DNA of 44,597 nucleotides from Beroe ovata. Lineage: Eukaryota > Ctenophora > Nuda > Beroida > Beroidae. The notes beneath the pieces are model-generated. The model searched no databases and had not been told where the DNA came from. It worked only from the letters and a program-made list of their open reading frames with translations. Position numbers and translations under genes: made by a program. Shown in pieces: positions 1 through 12,200 of the stretch. Location of the stretch: contig CAMPET010000247.1 in the NCBI GenBank assembly GCA_946803715.1, forward strand, positions 47,362-91,958, in the 5' to 3' direction. Position 1 is the first letter of the stretch, and every line of letters starts with the position of its first letter.

Positions 1-33
1 CACACACACACACACACACACACACTATCGCAG

Positions 34-977
34 GTACAGGACGTGGAATGGGTTGTTGATAGGGTTACCGGTAACAGGAAAGGATTCTGCTTCGTGATAT
101 TCAACGAGTCCGAGCCAGTTGAGATGGTAACAGATGGTAAAGTACCACCCCAATCGCAGAAACACGAGATCAAGGTAAATAGGAACATCTTATGCAATTA
201 TAAGTAAGAAATTGAAGTTGGGAGAGGTTCAGAATAGCAAAATGCTGTTATTATAATCTGGAATGACGATAGTAACTTTTGAAACACAGACATCATGTTC
301 CATGACTGAATGTTACGATGAGGTTACAAGAAAGAGAGAGAGGGTTACGGGTTACTAATATCTTGCATGTCCCAGGGTTACACAGTGGAGTGTAAGAAGA
401 AGTTCCCCGATAATCATCCCGTACAGAAGAAGATCAAGAGAATCCAGCAGCAGAAGAAGGAACGTGCTCTGGCACAAGAATACAACGGGCACGAATACAT
501 AGGTAAGATGGAGTTCATAGAGGTCATTTGCGAGCGTTTGAGATTTCTTCCAATCTTCCAATATTATAATTAAGAAGTGGTTGGTGTTTTATGACGCACC
601 ATCTGCTACTAAGACACAAACCTCAGTCGAAATCCTTATGCAACTCCTCGTAGGTACAATTCCGGCATATGGATACGATTACTATAGCAACGGTTACTAT
701 GACAACCAGCAGCAACAACAACCTCCACAGCAACAGCAACACTTTGGATATGGATATCCAGCAGCTTACGGATATGGATACCCAGCTTATGGTATTGCTT
801 TTTTAGTTCCTTATCAAATTATCGCCATCATTATTTCAATGTATTGCTCCATTTTTCTCTTGAGTTGTGGCAATTGACACTCTCTCTTACACAGGCAGCG
901 CCGTGGCCAATGGCGCCAAAATGGCGGCGTACAACCCTGTACCGAACTACCGCCACACAGCCCCAGTTTCTAACTGA
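34..977 (+). CDS. hnRNP A/B/D-like RNA-binding protein, 3' part (4 exons)
   Basis: Exons 34-174, 376-502, 654-791 and 895-977 (stop TGA) join in phase to 163 codons. The first visible exon opens inside an RRM: RKGFCFVIF is the RNP-1 aromatic motif on beta-3, followed by HEIK and then GYTVECKKKFP as beta-4, the usual RRM2 end of hnRNP A/B/D, Musashi and DAZAP1 proteins. A basic linker (KKIKRIQQQKKERALAQE) follows. The last two exons encode a Gln run and repeated GYGYPA-type Tyr/Gly motifs, the low-complexity tail typical of these proteins. The family binds pre-mRNA and mRNA in nucleus and cytoplasm and acts in splicing, transport and stability. The 5' end, with RRM1 and the start codon, lies outside the window. 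The exact subfamily cannot be fixed from this fragment. A possible AATAAA lies at 2384-2389, far from the stop. Confidence 0.85.
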
Positions 978-1768
978 ATCTCTGGAACATCGCTTTACAA
1001 ACACACACTGGATGTGATGAGCTTGACGTAGGAGTGAGTGATCACTGAGAGAAAGAGTGACACAGATAGATTGACACACATCTTGGACACCACAGCAATG
1101 ACACCCATGTCCTCTTCTCTTAATTTTGGTTGTTCTCGTTATCACATCCAATACATTGTGTTTGTGAGGGCGTCTCAATGAAATAACACACTGAGGTGTT
1201 GACACCACAATACGGCGTTGACACCACATAGATGTTGACACCGGACACTTGAGGAATACAATATCAAAATTTTACTCTGCTCCTGATACCATCCCGTTGC
1301 AGAACACTGACACCACTAACCACTTCCCCAACACTGTTAACCATCCGTGTCAACATTTAATGATTACGAATATAATCGTTCTGCTGTATTCGTTAGATAA
1401 CTGATTGAATGAACTTTATTCCTTTATGAGGAAGACTAGACTGTTTAACTACATATTCGAGTTTTGAAAAAAGAAAACAAAAAAAGAAAATTCTACTGTT
1501 TCAGCAGATGAATAATTCAAGATATTGATTATACTGGTCCTCGATTTTACCACGAATTTCTATTTCACTAGCTCATTTAACTCTCTGTCGCATCTTCCTG
1601 ATAGCGAGATAAACCCTGTTTATGAAAGATCGTTATGTACTATTGTACTGCGGTACATTAACGTGAACAATTAGATGGAACTTGTTACTCTGTTCATACT
1701 ACGTAACGTTACGTATTATGTAACGTTGAGCTCAAGGGTGGCTTCATGTTTTAGTGTGTCACGCACTT

Positions 1769-1856
1769 GTGACATAGTGTGTTCTCACGCGTGACATAGT
1801 GTTTTCTCACGCGTGACATAGTGTTTTCTCACGCGTGACATAGTGTTTTCTCACGT
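1769..1856. repeat. 22-bp minisatellite, 4 copies
   Basis: Four head-to-tail 22-bp units start at 1769, 1791, 1813 and 1835. Each carries gtgacatagtg, a T-rich stretch and tcacgc. Copies two and three are identical and the outer ones differ by one or two bases. Three of the junctions create the palindrome cacgcgtg. Confidence 0.9.
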
Positions 1857-2760
1857 GTGTTCGCATAATATCGTGCGTGACTCTTGACGTCACGTGCGAT
1901 AACCATGTTTGCAATTTTATCACGGTGTTGTATCTCTTGGGTTATTGGTGGTGTATTTCAATGTTGACTGTTCTTTTAGTTGATATTTAGATGTTTTTGT
2001 TTGAGAACAATCGACTGAAAAGCAGTGTAATCATGGTTTGGCATTAAACGACAATTTACATGCCCATTCACATCTGGGTTTTCGTCGTAAATTTTCATTT
2101 CTCATTCAAAGGGTTCGTGGAACCTGGAGTCGCTTGTTCTCCAATGTGATCGAAGTGTAGTCATGTAGGTACTTTCCTCCCTTTGATATTTATTGGTGAC
2201 ACGCTGGGAGGGTACTTATAGGTGATGAATTGTTACACGTGAATTGTTTATCGCCTTGTTATTCCTTATAAGGAATAATTCAATATTGTGTGTCTCGGTA
2301 TTGATATATACCTGAACGTCACTCCTGAGCATTATGTGGTCGTGCACCGTAAATCCTATGAACGTTAATTCCGATATTTATAGAATAAAGCCCTTCACAA
2401 CCTATTGGAGATAAATCGATACCTCTGGTTCATTTCATCCCGAAAACCTATCCCAATCGGATGTCAGGTCACTCATTCTTCTCGCAAATGAACCCAATCG
2501 ACTAACACCAATACCTGGTTTGTGACCGGCCTTATCTATCATTATAGTCCTGAATCGTATTGAATAATCATTGATATATATATTCAGTTGTAGTGAAGTA
2601 GTTATATAATGTGATTTGCAGTCAATGTTACTTGTTGTATTCGTATCTTATCTTATCGGTTTAGCATCCCCAGCACTGAATTGTCTAGTTTATTGACTTG
2701 ATGCTGAACTGGTAAGGCAAATGTTGAGAATATCTGACCACGTCTTAGCACAAGTCTTAG

Positions 2761-2847
2761 CACACTGCACACACATACATGCACAGTACACACACACAGT
2801 ACACACACTCACACAGTACACTCACACACAGTACACACACACACACA
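2761..2847. repeat. CA-rich microsatellite ending at an N
   Basis: Interrupted (CA)n with gtac and catgcac interruptions, ending in a pure CA run directly before the N at 2848. The N probably marks an unresolved repeat length. Confidence 0.9.
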
Positions 2848-3096
2848 NTCATGCTCTGTGTGGGTTGTTTTGTTACATTGTGTTACATTCCGCTGTTTTT
2901 GTATATTGCTTGAGTTGGCGTTTCTTTGCAATGTATCGCAATATTTACGCTTGTTAACTACTTCATTTGATTAGTTCTTGTTGTGAGCTACGAATTTTGA
3001 CTTCCATTCTTTTGCTTTATACGCACTCGCAAAAAAGTAAAAAGACAAACACCCACATAAATACAATTCCAAACCCAAACACGGACACTATCAAAT

Positions 3097-3113
3097 ACAT
3101 ACACACATACACT

Positions 3114-3145
<32 letters not shown>

Positions 3146-3180
3146 TACATACACAGTACACTCACACACACTCACACATA
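3097..3180. repeat. CA/CATA microsatellite
   Basis: A pure (CA)n core followed by a short CATA run and further CA with ctc interruptions. Confidence 0.9.
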
Positions 3181-4782
3181 CTGTGTGTGCAGGGTGCTAG
3201 AACAGTGTCTCCATAGGAATTTTAATCGAGGTTGGTTCTGGCATGTCATGTTACTGGAGTTCATTTTTACAAAATCAATGATAATATATACCCAAAAAAC
3301 AATATTGTGATTTTAAATTGATTTAGTGATACTTAAGAAAATGATGTTACAAATTACGATATTATTGAATGGAGGATTTTGGGATAACATAGCTGTCTGC
3401 AAACCTTTGCTGTGTGTACGACGTTCCCGTTTGTGTGTATCTATGATTGTGTGTGAATCTGCATGTGTGAGTGAGTGTATGCCATGTGTGTGAGTGGGTG
3501 TATGCCATGTGTGAGTGAGTGTGTCTATGGAATGCTGACAGCTTTGTTTATAAATGTATTGACTGGAGACTATAATGCAGATCCCTATTTTACCTCTGTA
3601 TATGAAACAAGTTTAGGAATGTGTGCTACAACATTGGAAATAGCTCTCATAGCATAACCATGTCATACGCGAAGAATCTATCATGGTTATAACCTATGTT
3701 TACATTTTATTCTTCGCTGATGACCTCAATTTTTAGTGAGGATCAAGGCTATACCCCTCCTTATGAAAATACACATCCTTGGGAAACACGTGAGTTACAA
3801 CTGCACGTCGATTACTCCATGAAACACGTGGTGAAAGGAGGGTTATATCTACGTGTCCATGTTTGATTATTATTGTAGTAGAGGTTTGGTGTTTGAGTGC
3901 ACATGCTACTATGTAGCCACTAGAATTGCACATGGCCTAATTAAGGGTGAAATAATGATCATAATATGAAATATCTAAAAATAGTCCCTCTGTGGATCCA
4001 CACCTCGTCCAGTCCAATGCTAGAATGAGAATAAGAACACTCAATTACACTTCTGAAGAAAGATGAATGGCTCAAAATGAACATTGGACGGGACAAGGTT
4101 TTGTCCACTTTTGGTTGGGTATCCATAATTATTTGGGTTTCGTTGGGATCATATCTTGTCGTGTGTTATAATAGTATGGCATCGCAACAGTATGGCATCG
4201 CAACAGCTGATCCCTATTGTAATTCATAGTTACCGATCTGTATTGGTGTGCTGTGTATTCGTATAGTTCCCACGCTAAGAGATTTGATAGGTGTATAAAT
4301 CACCAGAGTACTAAGCCTACTCTCGCTTTAGCCTTTGTTACTTAGGCTGAAGCAAGAGTAGGATTGATCGATGAATGTAAACTGCTGTTTGTCATGTGCT
4401 AATTAACTGGTCATAAATATCGCGTAATCATATTGTTTTGCGATTGTCCTTTTTAGATTGAATAGGTATGTTAGATTCGTACTTAGATATAATTCCACTG
4501 GACTCTTATTGATACTTGTCAAGTGTGATACGTCCCATTTGGTGCTTATTAAGTATTTCAGTACTGCAGTGTCGGCGATCAATAGAGAGGTTCTAAATAT
4601 AGGTTCTAAAGGCTACGCTAAGATCTGAGATATCAACGGTCCATCTGGCTGATTCACTACTATATGAGTATGTTTATAATCAAATTACGAAAAAGTTAAA
4701 CCGTGTCTCATTGAATATGACTTCAATCAAGATCAATAATTAATTTAACTGGATATGATGTAATTAACCGTCCTAGCCTAGT

Positions 4783-4905
4783 ACGCGCGACGGTACGACT
4801 TAATTGACGCGCGAAATTCTCACGCCGCGCGCGCTATTACTCGTAAATTGGATTTGCGCGCGAAGAAGATATAAATTTTTGCAAAATAACACCGCGCGCT
4901 ACGTT
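4783..4905. other. CGCG-rich cluster in AT-rich background
   Basis: At least six gcgcg/cgcgc words occur in about 120 bp, separated by AT-rich spacers. Similar clusters lie at about 14030-14345 and 18395-18490. No ORF or clear terminal repeats are visible here. It could be a repeat relic or a CpG-rich regulatory patch. Confidence 0.5.
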
Positions 4906-5697
4906 TAGTCATCTGGAATGAGGGAATTGTTTTAACAAGTGAAGTTCGAGATTCATTCGGTCATTTCTGTTTGTTTTGAATGACGTATTGTTTCTCTCTT
5001 GTATGACAACATGCTTGCCGCACACGTCATTCAATGATAGATCATAAAGACACTTAGACAACGAATATGGGATTGAACAAGGTTGTTTTTATTTAAAAAT
5101 CATTGAACTCTCAAATAAACATAGATACAAACATTTCATACAAACATAGATCTCTTCATCTGAGCAGAAAGTCCTACTCTTATGAGAGCAAAGAAATTCA
5201 TTGGTAACAGTTTGTAACGTATGTCAGTCTCGATTTTGAAAAGCCACAACGCTGCTACAAACATTTTCATAGAAACAAAACACACACAAACTTTTGATTA
5301 AATAAAAGTTTTGAAGATTGGGGCGCTGAAATTTCAGCTTTCATATCAAGTTCTAGTGCTCTAAAATTATACTAAGCTTCCTGGTGTAAAAATGACAATC
5401 AAAACATGATTGCAAAAATCACTTCTTTAACTTTTGTTATTCAACTTTTGTTATTATAGATTTGATGATAAATTGTCAAATAGTTAAATCAAATAGTAAA
5501 AAAATTGCTCCATCTTGAGAAGTGTTAGTCTTGGTCCAGCCAAAGCAAAGTCTTTTTCAAATTCACATTGTAAATATTCAAATCGCATACACATTACACA
5601 GTGTATACAATATACATATGTCAACTTAACAAGAGTAAAGATAGTGCATATTACTTGTATTTGAACTTCAATATGTGTTCTTTCGCCGTTCTTTTAA

Positions 5698-5824
5698 AGA
5701 ATGGTATTTTTGGGGAGGGGTCCCAATTGAGGGGCCAATTGACAGCAATTGGCCAATAAAAACATTGGATACAACAATTGGAAATACAGAAAAATTTGGG
5801 ACCCTTCCCCAAGAACACCATTCT
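5698..5824. mobile_element. MITE-like element, copy A
   Basis: About 28-bp terminal inverted repeats: the left end agaatggt...ggggaggggtccca is mirrored by tgggacccttcccc...accattct at the right end. The 127-bp element has no coding capacity. A second, diverged copy lies at 32951-33106 in the opposite orientation; both the ends and the interior (ggccaat-aaaacat-gga) match. No clear target-site duplication is visible. Confidence 0.75.
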
Positions 5825-6209
5825 CTATTGCATTGGCAATAAATTTGAATTATGTGAAATAAGTACATCACTTCAAATTATCGATGAAATGGGGACTAAC
5901 CGAATTTATCGTTTAGTACTGAGTGATTAATTGGAGTATTGTGTTGTCAGAGTTAACAGTGATATCAACGTTAACAGTTTTGTCCAAGGTAACACTGCTA
6001 TATTACTGCCAATGATCACTCTAGACAGTAGACTGTGCCAACTGCCAAGTTAGGTGTACGAATGGCGTTACCCTTCAGGTTGTTGACGTATTTCTGATTT
6101 CAGGTAATATTTCTGATTTTAGGAGGGGGCTTTTTTCGAGGATTGATTGATTTCCAGGTAATAATTGTACAGTGAGTAACTAAGTTATTACCCCCTGGGT
6201 CATTATTTT

Positions 6210-9200
6210 TTAAGGATGCTGCTCAGGACTTGGCTGGTTGATTTGATAACCGGCGAACTGTTCAGAGGATCTTCTCGTTGGTGTCTGGGGAAGGGAAAAA
6301 GTGTGTGTCTGTCAGTGTGTGNACTCTGCTCGGGCTGAAATCGGAATGCAATTACTAAACCCAATCATCACACTTTTCAAACTGGGTTATATCATTCCAC
6401 ACTATATTTGATAGAGATATGCTATTATTCTCAGTAATATCATTCTCAGTAATAGAAAAACATATTTCATAATGGAAAATATGTATATTTCATGATAGTG
6501 TTTTATCGGAAATGTCCTTGATTCAATTATTCAATCACTGGTGATGAGATCTAGGTAATGTCAGGTGATATTTTGGGTATTTTGGCAGTCAAATTGGTTC
6601 ACACATCTCACAATCTCACATCTATTTCATTCCTAATTACTTTTTCAATAAGAATCTTAAAGATCGAATATACTTGGGGTACTTATTAAATAGGTACTAT
6701 TTATCAAAAAGCAATGCTCATCACTGTCAAGAATCAAGATACTGAGCAAATATAATATAAAATATTGATCTATCATACCAAGATTAAGCACTGGGGAGGG
6801 GCCTTTATTCCAAGTCTAGGACTAGTGCGTACCTGTTTAGTCACGGTGAAGAGATGAATCAGTCCGTTGTAATCATACTCCAGTCCACTAAATCCTGTGA
6901 GAAATTGTTATTTGTTGAGGATCAATCTTCCCATTACCTACGGATCCGGAATATGGCTATGACGCGAATACCTATCCAACAATGATAACTGATTAGAGAT
7001 CGGGATGATACATCCAACTCAATTCTGAACTACAATTTTTCTCCGTACGTGTGTGCTCTCTAACCCTGTGCGTGATTATGAAGCTTTCATGTTCAGTTTT
7101 ATTTCACACTTGCTTCACTGTTGTCTAACGACTTCAGTCAAAGAACTAGGCCGAAATACAGCTTCATTTACAGGTTGAGGTAAAATTCATAGGTTGAGGT
7201 AAAAATATTCATGTGCCTACGTGCGTAAAAAACTATATTTTTCTCAATTAATGCTGACACGAGACCTCTGTGAGATCCGCGTAATCTGCGTGGGATGAGT
7301 TCGTGACCTCCGTTTTAAATTCCGGTCCGTACTGGACGGTAGTCCGGGTTAAACCTATAGTTAAACCTATGTAAGTCTTCCCGACGGATGATTGTACCTA
7401 TGTAAGTTCGCAATGTTCGTAACGTGTGCTAGAGTTCGCAACACGCGCAGGTGTTACACCAACTCTCAAAGGAACGAGGGGTGAAGTCACGAATACCGAG
7501 TAGGTTATGAGAACACGAGTAGATTACGAGTATGATGGCTGTCACGTGACTCAACAGTTGTGTTATACGTGCTGATACTGGTTACAAGACGTGTTGCTAC
7601 GAGAGATCACTATAGGAACAGTAACTATGGAAACCAGCTAGATACGTAACTACACGGAACTGGATCAGTGGAATATAATGGATTGAAGGCATAGTGAAAG
7701 GAATTATCCGCATAATGTGGGTTTACCTGGTCCGAACATGCGGAGAGCAATATCAATAGATCTCTGATACAGTGGTAGTGCGTCGTCATATCTCTTCATA
7801 TCGTAATTGTACAGACTAGCTAAGTGACCCAGGGAGAGAGCCAGCTCGAAATTCTCCGGTCCCAGCAGTGATTCCTGGGGAAGTAGAGGTGCTCCACACT
7901 CAAGGTGATGTGGAGTGATGAGGCGTGATTTCTGTGGGGGTGATGAGGCGTGATTCCTGGTGGCTGGTGATGAGGCGTGATTCTAGGGTGAGGAGGCGTG
8001 ATTCCTGGTAATACACGGCTCTTAAATCACGGGAAGTAGAGATGATTTCCGGGGGGATTGGATGGTGTTGCTATGGTGGCATGGTTGATCTGGCGGCAGA
8101 TGAACTAGGTATCGTTGGTCGCACCAACATGCTGCCATGAAATGTGGTGGTGACTAAAATCACGTACCATCGATATCCACGTGACCAGGTAAAATAATCG
8201 ATAAAACCATATCAAGTAACACCCGCACATAATTCAGAGTGCTTATACTGTGAGTACAAAACTGGTTCGCTTGTTAAAAGTAGCAGATTCGGAGCAAATT
8301 CCCGTTATCTCAGATCTATCAATTATAAACCCGCACCTAGATATATGTATAAATTTGGCTTATTGCCAGGCAACGGTTCACGTGTCACGCTTATAGTAGA
8401 AGTGATTTAGGAAGGATGGTGTCAGTCATAAGCTGTAATAATTGTGAAACACTCGCTCGTGTCAATTGCTCAACACGATCACACCTCATACTATAAGTGT
8501 TGCTCTATGAGTTGCTATAGCAACTTCCGACTGTCACTTGTAAGTTGTAGTTCCGGTCAAAGTTGGCATTTGGTAACAGCATTCGTTAACAGCTTGTCTA
8601 AAGTCAATAAGTCTGGAGTTGTAGCGTGAAATGGAAGTGTGAAATATGTGTATCCTTAAGTGATATATTCGTAAATTGAAAGTAACACAGTTAATAGTTT
8701 ACATTCCCATAGTACACAGTCGGATTTGGTCGTTAAAAATATAAACGAATCAAGTCACAGTGTTTAACAATAACACCACGCGATGTTACAGCGTATAAGG
8801 TGTTGTTACCATCCTTCATGCTTCTATGATTTTAGGGGTGGAGCAACTCAAGTCATTGTTGTTGTAATTACAACTACTCAAAATAATGTAATCTAGACAG
8901 CATAATGCAATGAGAAGTATGTAATGAGATAGCTTGTCAATTGTCATAAGTCATGCAGCAAGTGTCAATAATAAAACTGTTAAAACTAACATCAGCGACC
9001 TCAGCATTCACTGACATCACTGACCTACTTTCACCATCTGATTAAGTGATTATCTTACTTCGTTCAACATTTTCCTAATTTTAGGTGCATATCTTTGTGG
9101 GCTCCAAATTTCACTTTCTCCATTCAGTTTGCTGGATGGAACTTGTCTAAAGGAGCTACAAGCATGTTACTCATGACCTTTATCTACACTATAAGTACAT

Positions 9201-12200
9201 ATTACACGTCATACATTATACATAGTACGTTTACATTATACATTGTACACAAAGTGTGTACACTCCCTACACACCGGTATATCCTGTTTCTAGAGCAAGC
9301 AGTCCATTACACACTCAATTCCTCTTGGCAAATTGCCAACTACGATTGGAGCATGTCAAGTCATGGAACTATAGTGTCAGGGGATGTTAATTGTTAGGTC
9401 CACCAGCCCCCTCAATAAATAACCTTGAAGGATAAACGTAAAATAAATAATAAGATCTTGCTATGAATCAGGAATCAAAAATAATCAAGGCTGCTTTCGT
9501 CTTAAGATTTGACCATATTGATATTAATCCAGATGAATTATCTGAAAGCCAAAATCCTGCGGCACATTTTGGCCCAAGTCCAAGCGACCAAGCATTTTGT
9601 AATTTGTAAACACAAAATATCTTCCTAATAATGCTGAGACATGTGCTACAGCAGCTGCTTGTAATGTCTCAAGTTCATGTACGCCCTTTTAAACTCAATG
9701 TTGCTCCTTCAATCTCTCGTGACACAAAATAGCAACGTCAGTCTAACAATGTTATAGCGTGTGTTGTGTTCAACACGCCCACACACATAGACACACAAAC
9801 ACACATGTGTATGTTTTTGTGTGTTTGTGTGTGTCTGTGTATGTGTGTGAGTGTGTGTGTTACTCAAACGCGGAAGTTGGCAATCATATTGCATCATGGG
9901 ACAGGAAGTTACGTTTGGGCGTGTGCCAGTAATTACTTGATAGAATAAATACGCCTCATGTTCTTGATTGGGAAAAGAAAGAATATTTGGGGGCAATGTG
10001 CTACTTAAATCAATGATGGTATCGTAAAAAGAACTTGTTAAGTGACTGCATGAAACTTTTGAGATTTGTAGGCACTAGGCATGTAGTAGGTTTTTGGGAT
10101 TTGCTTGAGTTTTTCATGTTCAGTAATCTGTACTTAACGAGTGGCAATCGGTCGAATTAACGTCAAGTTATAAATCTGGCATTTAAGGAATCAATATCAA
10201 GAATATTGAATTTCAGTGATAAAGTACGTCTTTCTAGGAACTCTAGAATGGACTTGGGTGACAACCTATGACAGCTTCTTGATGTTCTGTTACAGAAACC
10301 GTGTTTAGCATCACGAGACTATGATTTTATCACTTTTATTCGTTACATAAATGAATTCTGTCAGAAGTTGGACAAACACAAGGAAATATAATGTAGCTCA
10401 CCTTTATTTTGATAGCTCTCCGGTGCATTTTCTCCGCACTGTCGAACTTGTTCATGGACTGGTAGAGTCTGCCGAGGTTACCGTAGTGTTTGGCAGTCTG
10501 GATATTTTCCTCGCCGAGAATGGATCGGCACAACTTGAGCGATCGGTTGTGCAGATCTTGAGCTAGAAGGAGAACATCAGTTATACAGGGTGTCCCACAG
10601 ATCAGTGACAACAGCAAACACACACAGATCAGTGATAACACACTGAGTACAGTGAAATAGAGATGCGTCTAGAATGGAGAGAAAATTCCTGGTCATGACA
10701 GATCTTCCTCGATTTAAAATCTACAAAATTCTAGCCTCGATAATGTTGGTCACCAAATAACAAACTGGGACAAACTGACGAACCTACTACAACAAATCCT
10801 GAACTCACCTTCTCTAAGGAGTTTCTCCTTGCGCCGCGCGTTGACCTCATCGAACGCCAGTTCCTCCAAAATTAGCGCCCGTAATCGACTGGTACTGGCG
10901 TGGAGCAGGTGATTCGGCGCCAACAGGTTATTCACTATCGTGATACTCCGCTCGGCGTGCGCCAGTGCCTTCGCGTAGTTTCCGTTGTTGTAATCGTATA
11001 CGTAGGTGGCGTACGCTAGATCTTCGTGAGCGATCGCAGTTTTCATGTTATTGTCACCAAATACGTTGTCAATTATATCAGCAGCTTTACTGTACACCTG
11101 GACAAAGATAATGGTGTCAAGCAGTGGTGTCAGTCCTATTACACAGTCCTATTACACAGTGTATTATACTGAATATCATACATTCGCCTAATAGTTTTCA
11201 CAGTGAAATCTCTACTTCTATAGGTAACTGGTAATACTCCATTATTCATGAAAAGAGATGGAGAAACTTATCTTCCCGAACTAAACTATGATTGTCATCT
11301 AACATTGATAAAACGTCCATGTGTCTCTCCTGGTACGCTAGCAATTCAAAGATCCTGTCCAAATGATCCAGTACAAAGACCAATCACCCCCAGCATCGCA
11401 CCTCTTGATACTGCAGTTCTCACCAAGTACCATCAGTTACCAGTCACACCAGCCGTGAACCAGCCTCAGAGTCATTATATCACATGTCCAGTGTCCACGA
11501 TAACAGGGAGAGTCATTGAATAACTCAAACACTATAATCACTAACAGTTACACACACAATGCAAATGCTCAATTACAACACATACCAGACTCTCCAAAAT
11601 GAGCACAATATCTCGATACATATTTACACCATGAGAATACTCCGACAAGAAGTATTCGCACTATTGAAGCATGAGCTATGTTTTTCCTGTGGTAATGCCA
11701 TGAACTGGTACTGGAAGTACCGTGGCGTCCTGCAGCAGCTAATTTAGCAGGAACTCTGTGACTCACACCGACACTGCCAGCTGCATGACTCCCGTCCGAT
11801 AGTGTTAAAACAGTGTCAGACACAACTTTACTCAATGTTGTTAGCATGTGTTTGATATATGGATCTCCCTTTAAACTGCAGTTTGATATATGGATCTCCC
11901 TTTAAACTGGAGTGAGACTAAGTTAGATGCAGCTGCAAGATTCACACAGGAAATCACCAGAGAGAGAGCTCAAAGATACCCCGATCGAATCTTTGAACTA
12001 ATCACACCAATTACACCACATTCTATCACTTTCTTGAGTGGGTTAACTCTCTTCCAGATAACTATCAGCTATTTGTATGAATCGTCATAAGAAGTAATAA
12101 GAACCGTACCTAGGTGCGACTGTATGGTTTAAATCACGGACATATAATAAATGTCACATAAAAATCAAGAGAAGACTTCATCAACCCATAGACGAGTCCA

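Larger units (their letters stand above)
978..6209. other. Intergenic region, tail-to-tail between hnRNP and APPBP2
   Basis: No coding exon is recognised in these 5.2 kb; the short open frames are microsatellite translations or lack splice context. The flanking genes point at each other, so both 3' UTRs and polyadenylation sites should be here. Contents noted separately: a 22-bp minisatellite, two CA-rich microsatellites, a CGCG cluster and a MITE. A 15-bp unit (gtatggcatcgcaacag) is tandemly doubled at about 4175-4206. Confidence 0.5.

Noticed and set aside
831-1241. 136-codon minus-strand frame opposite the last hnRNP exon.
   Set aside because: Overlaps a confirmed coding exon antisense and has an Arg/His/Cys-rich shadow composition.
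9095-9397. 100-codon plus-strand frame in the long APPBP2 intron.
   Set aside because: Threonine/tyrosine-rich composition from ATAC-type repeats, no family resemblance or splice support.
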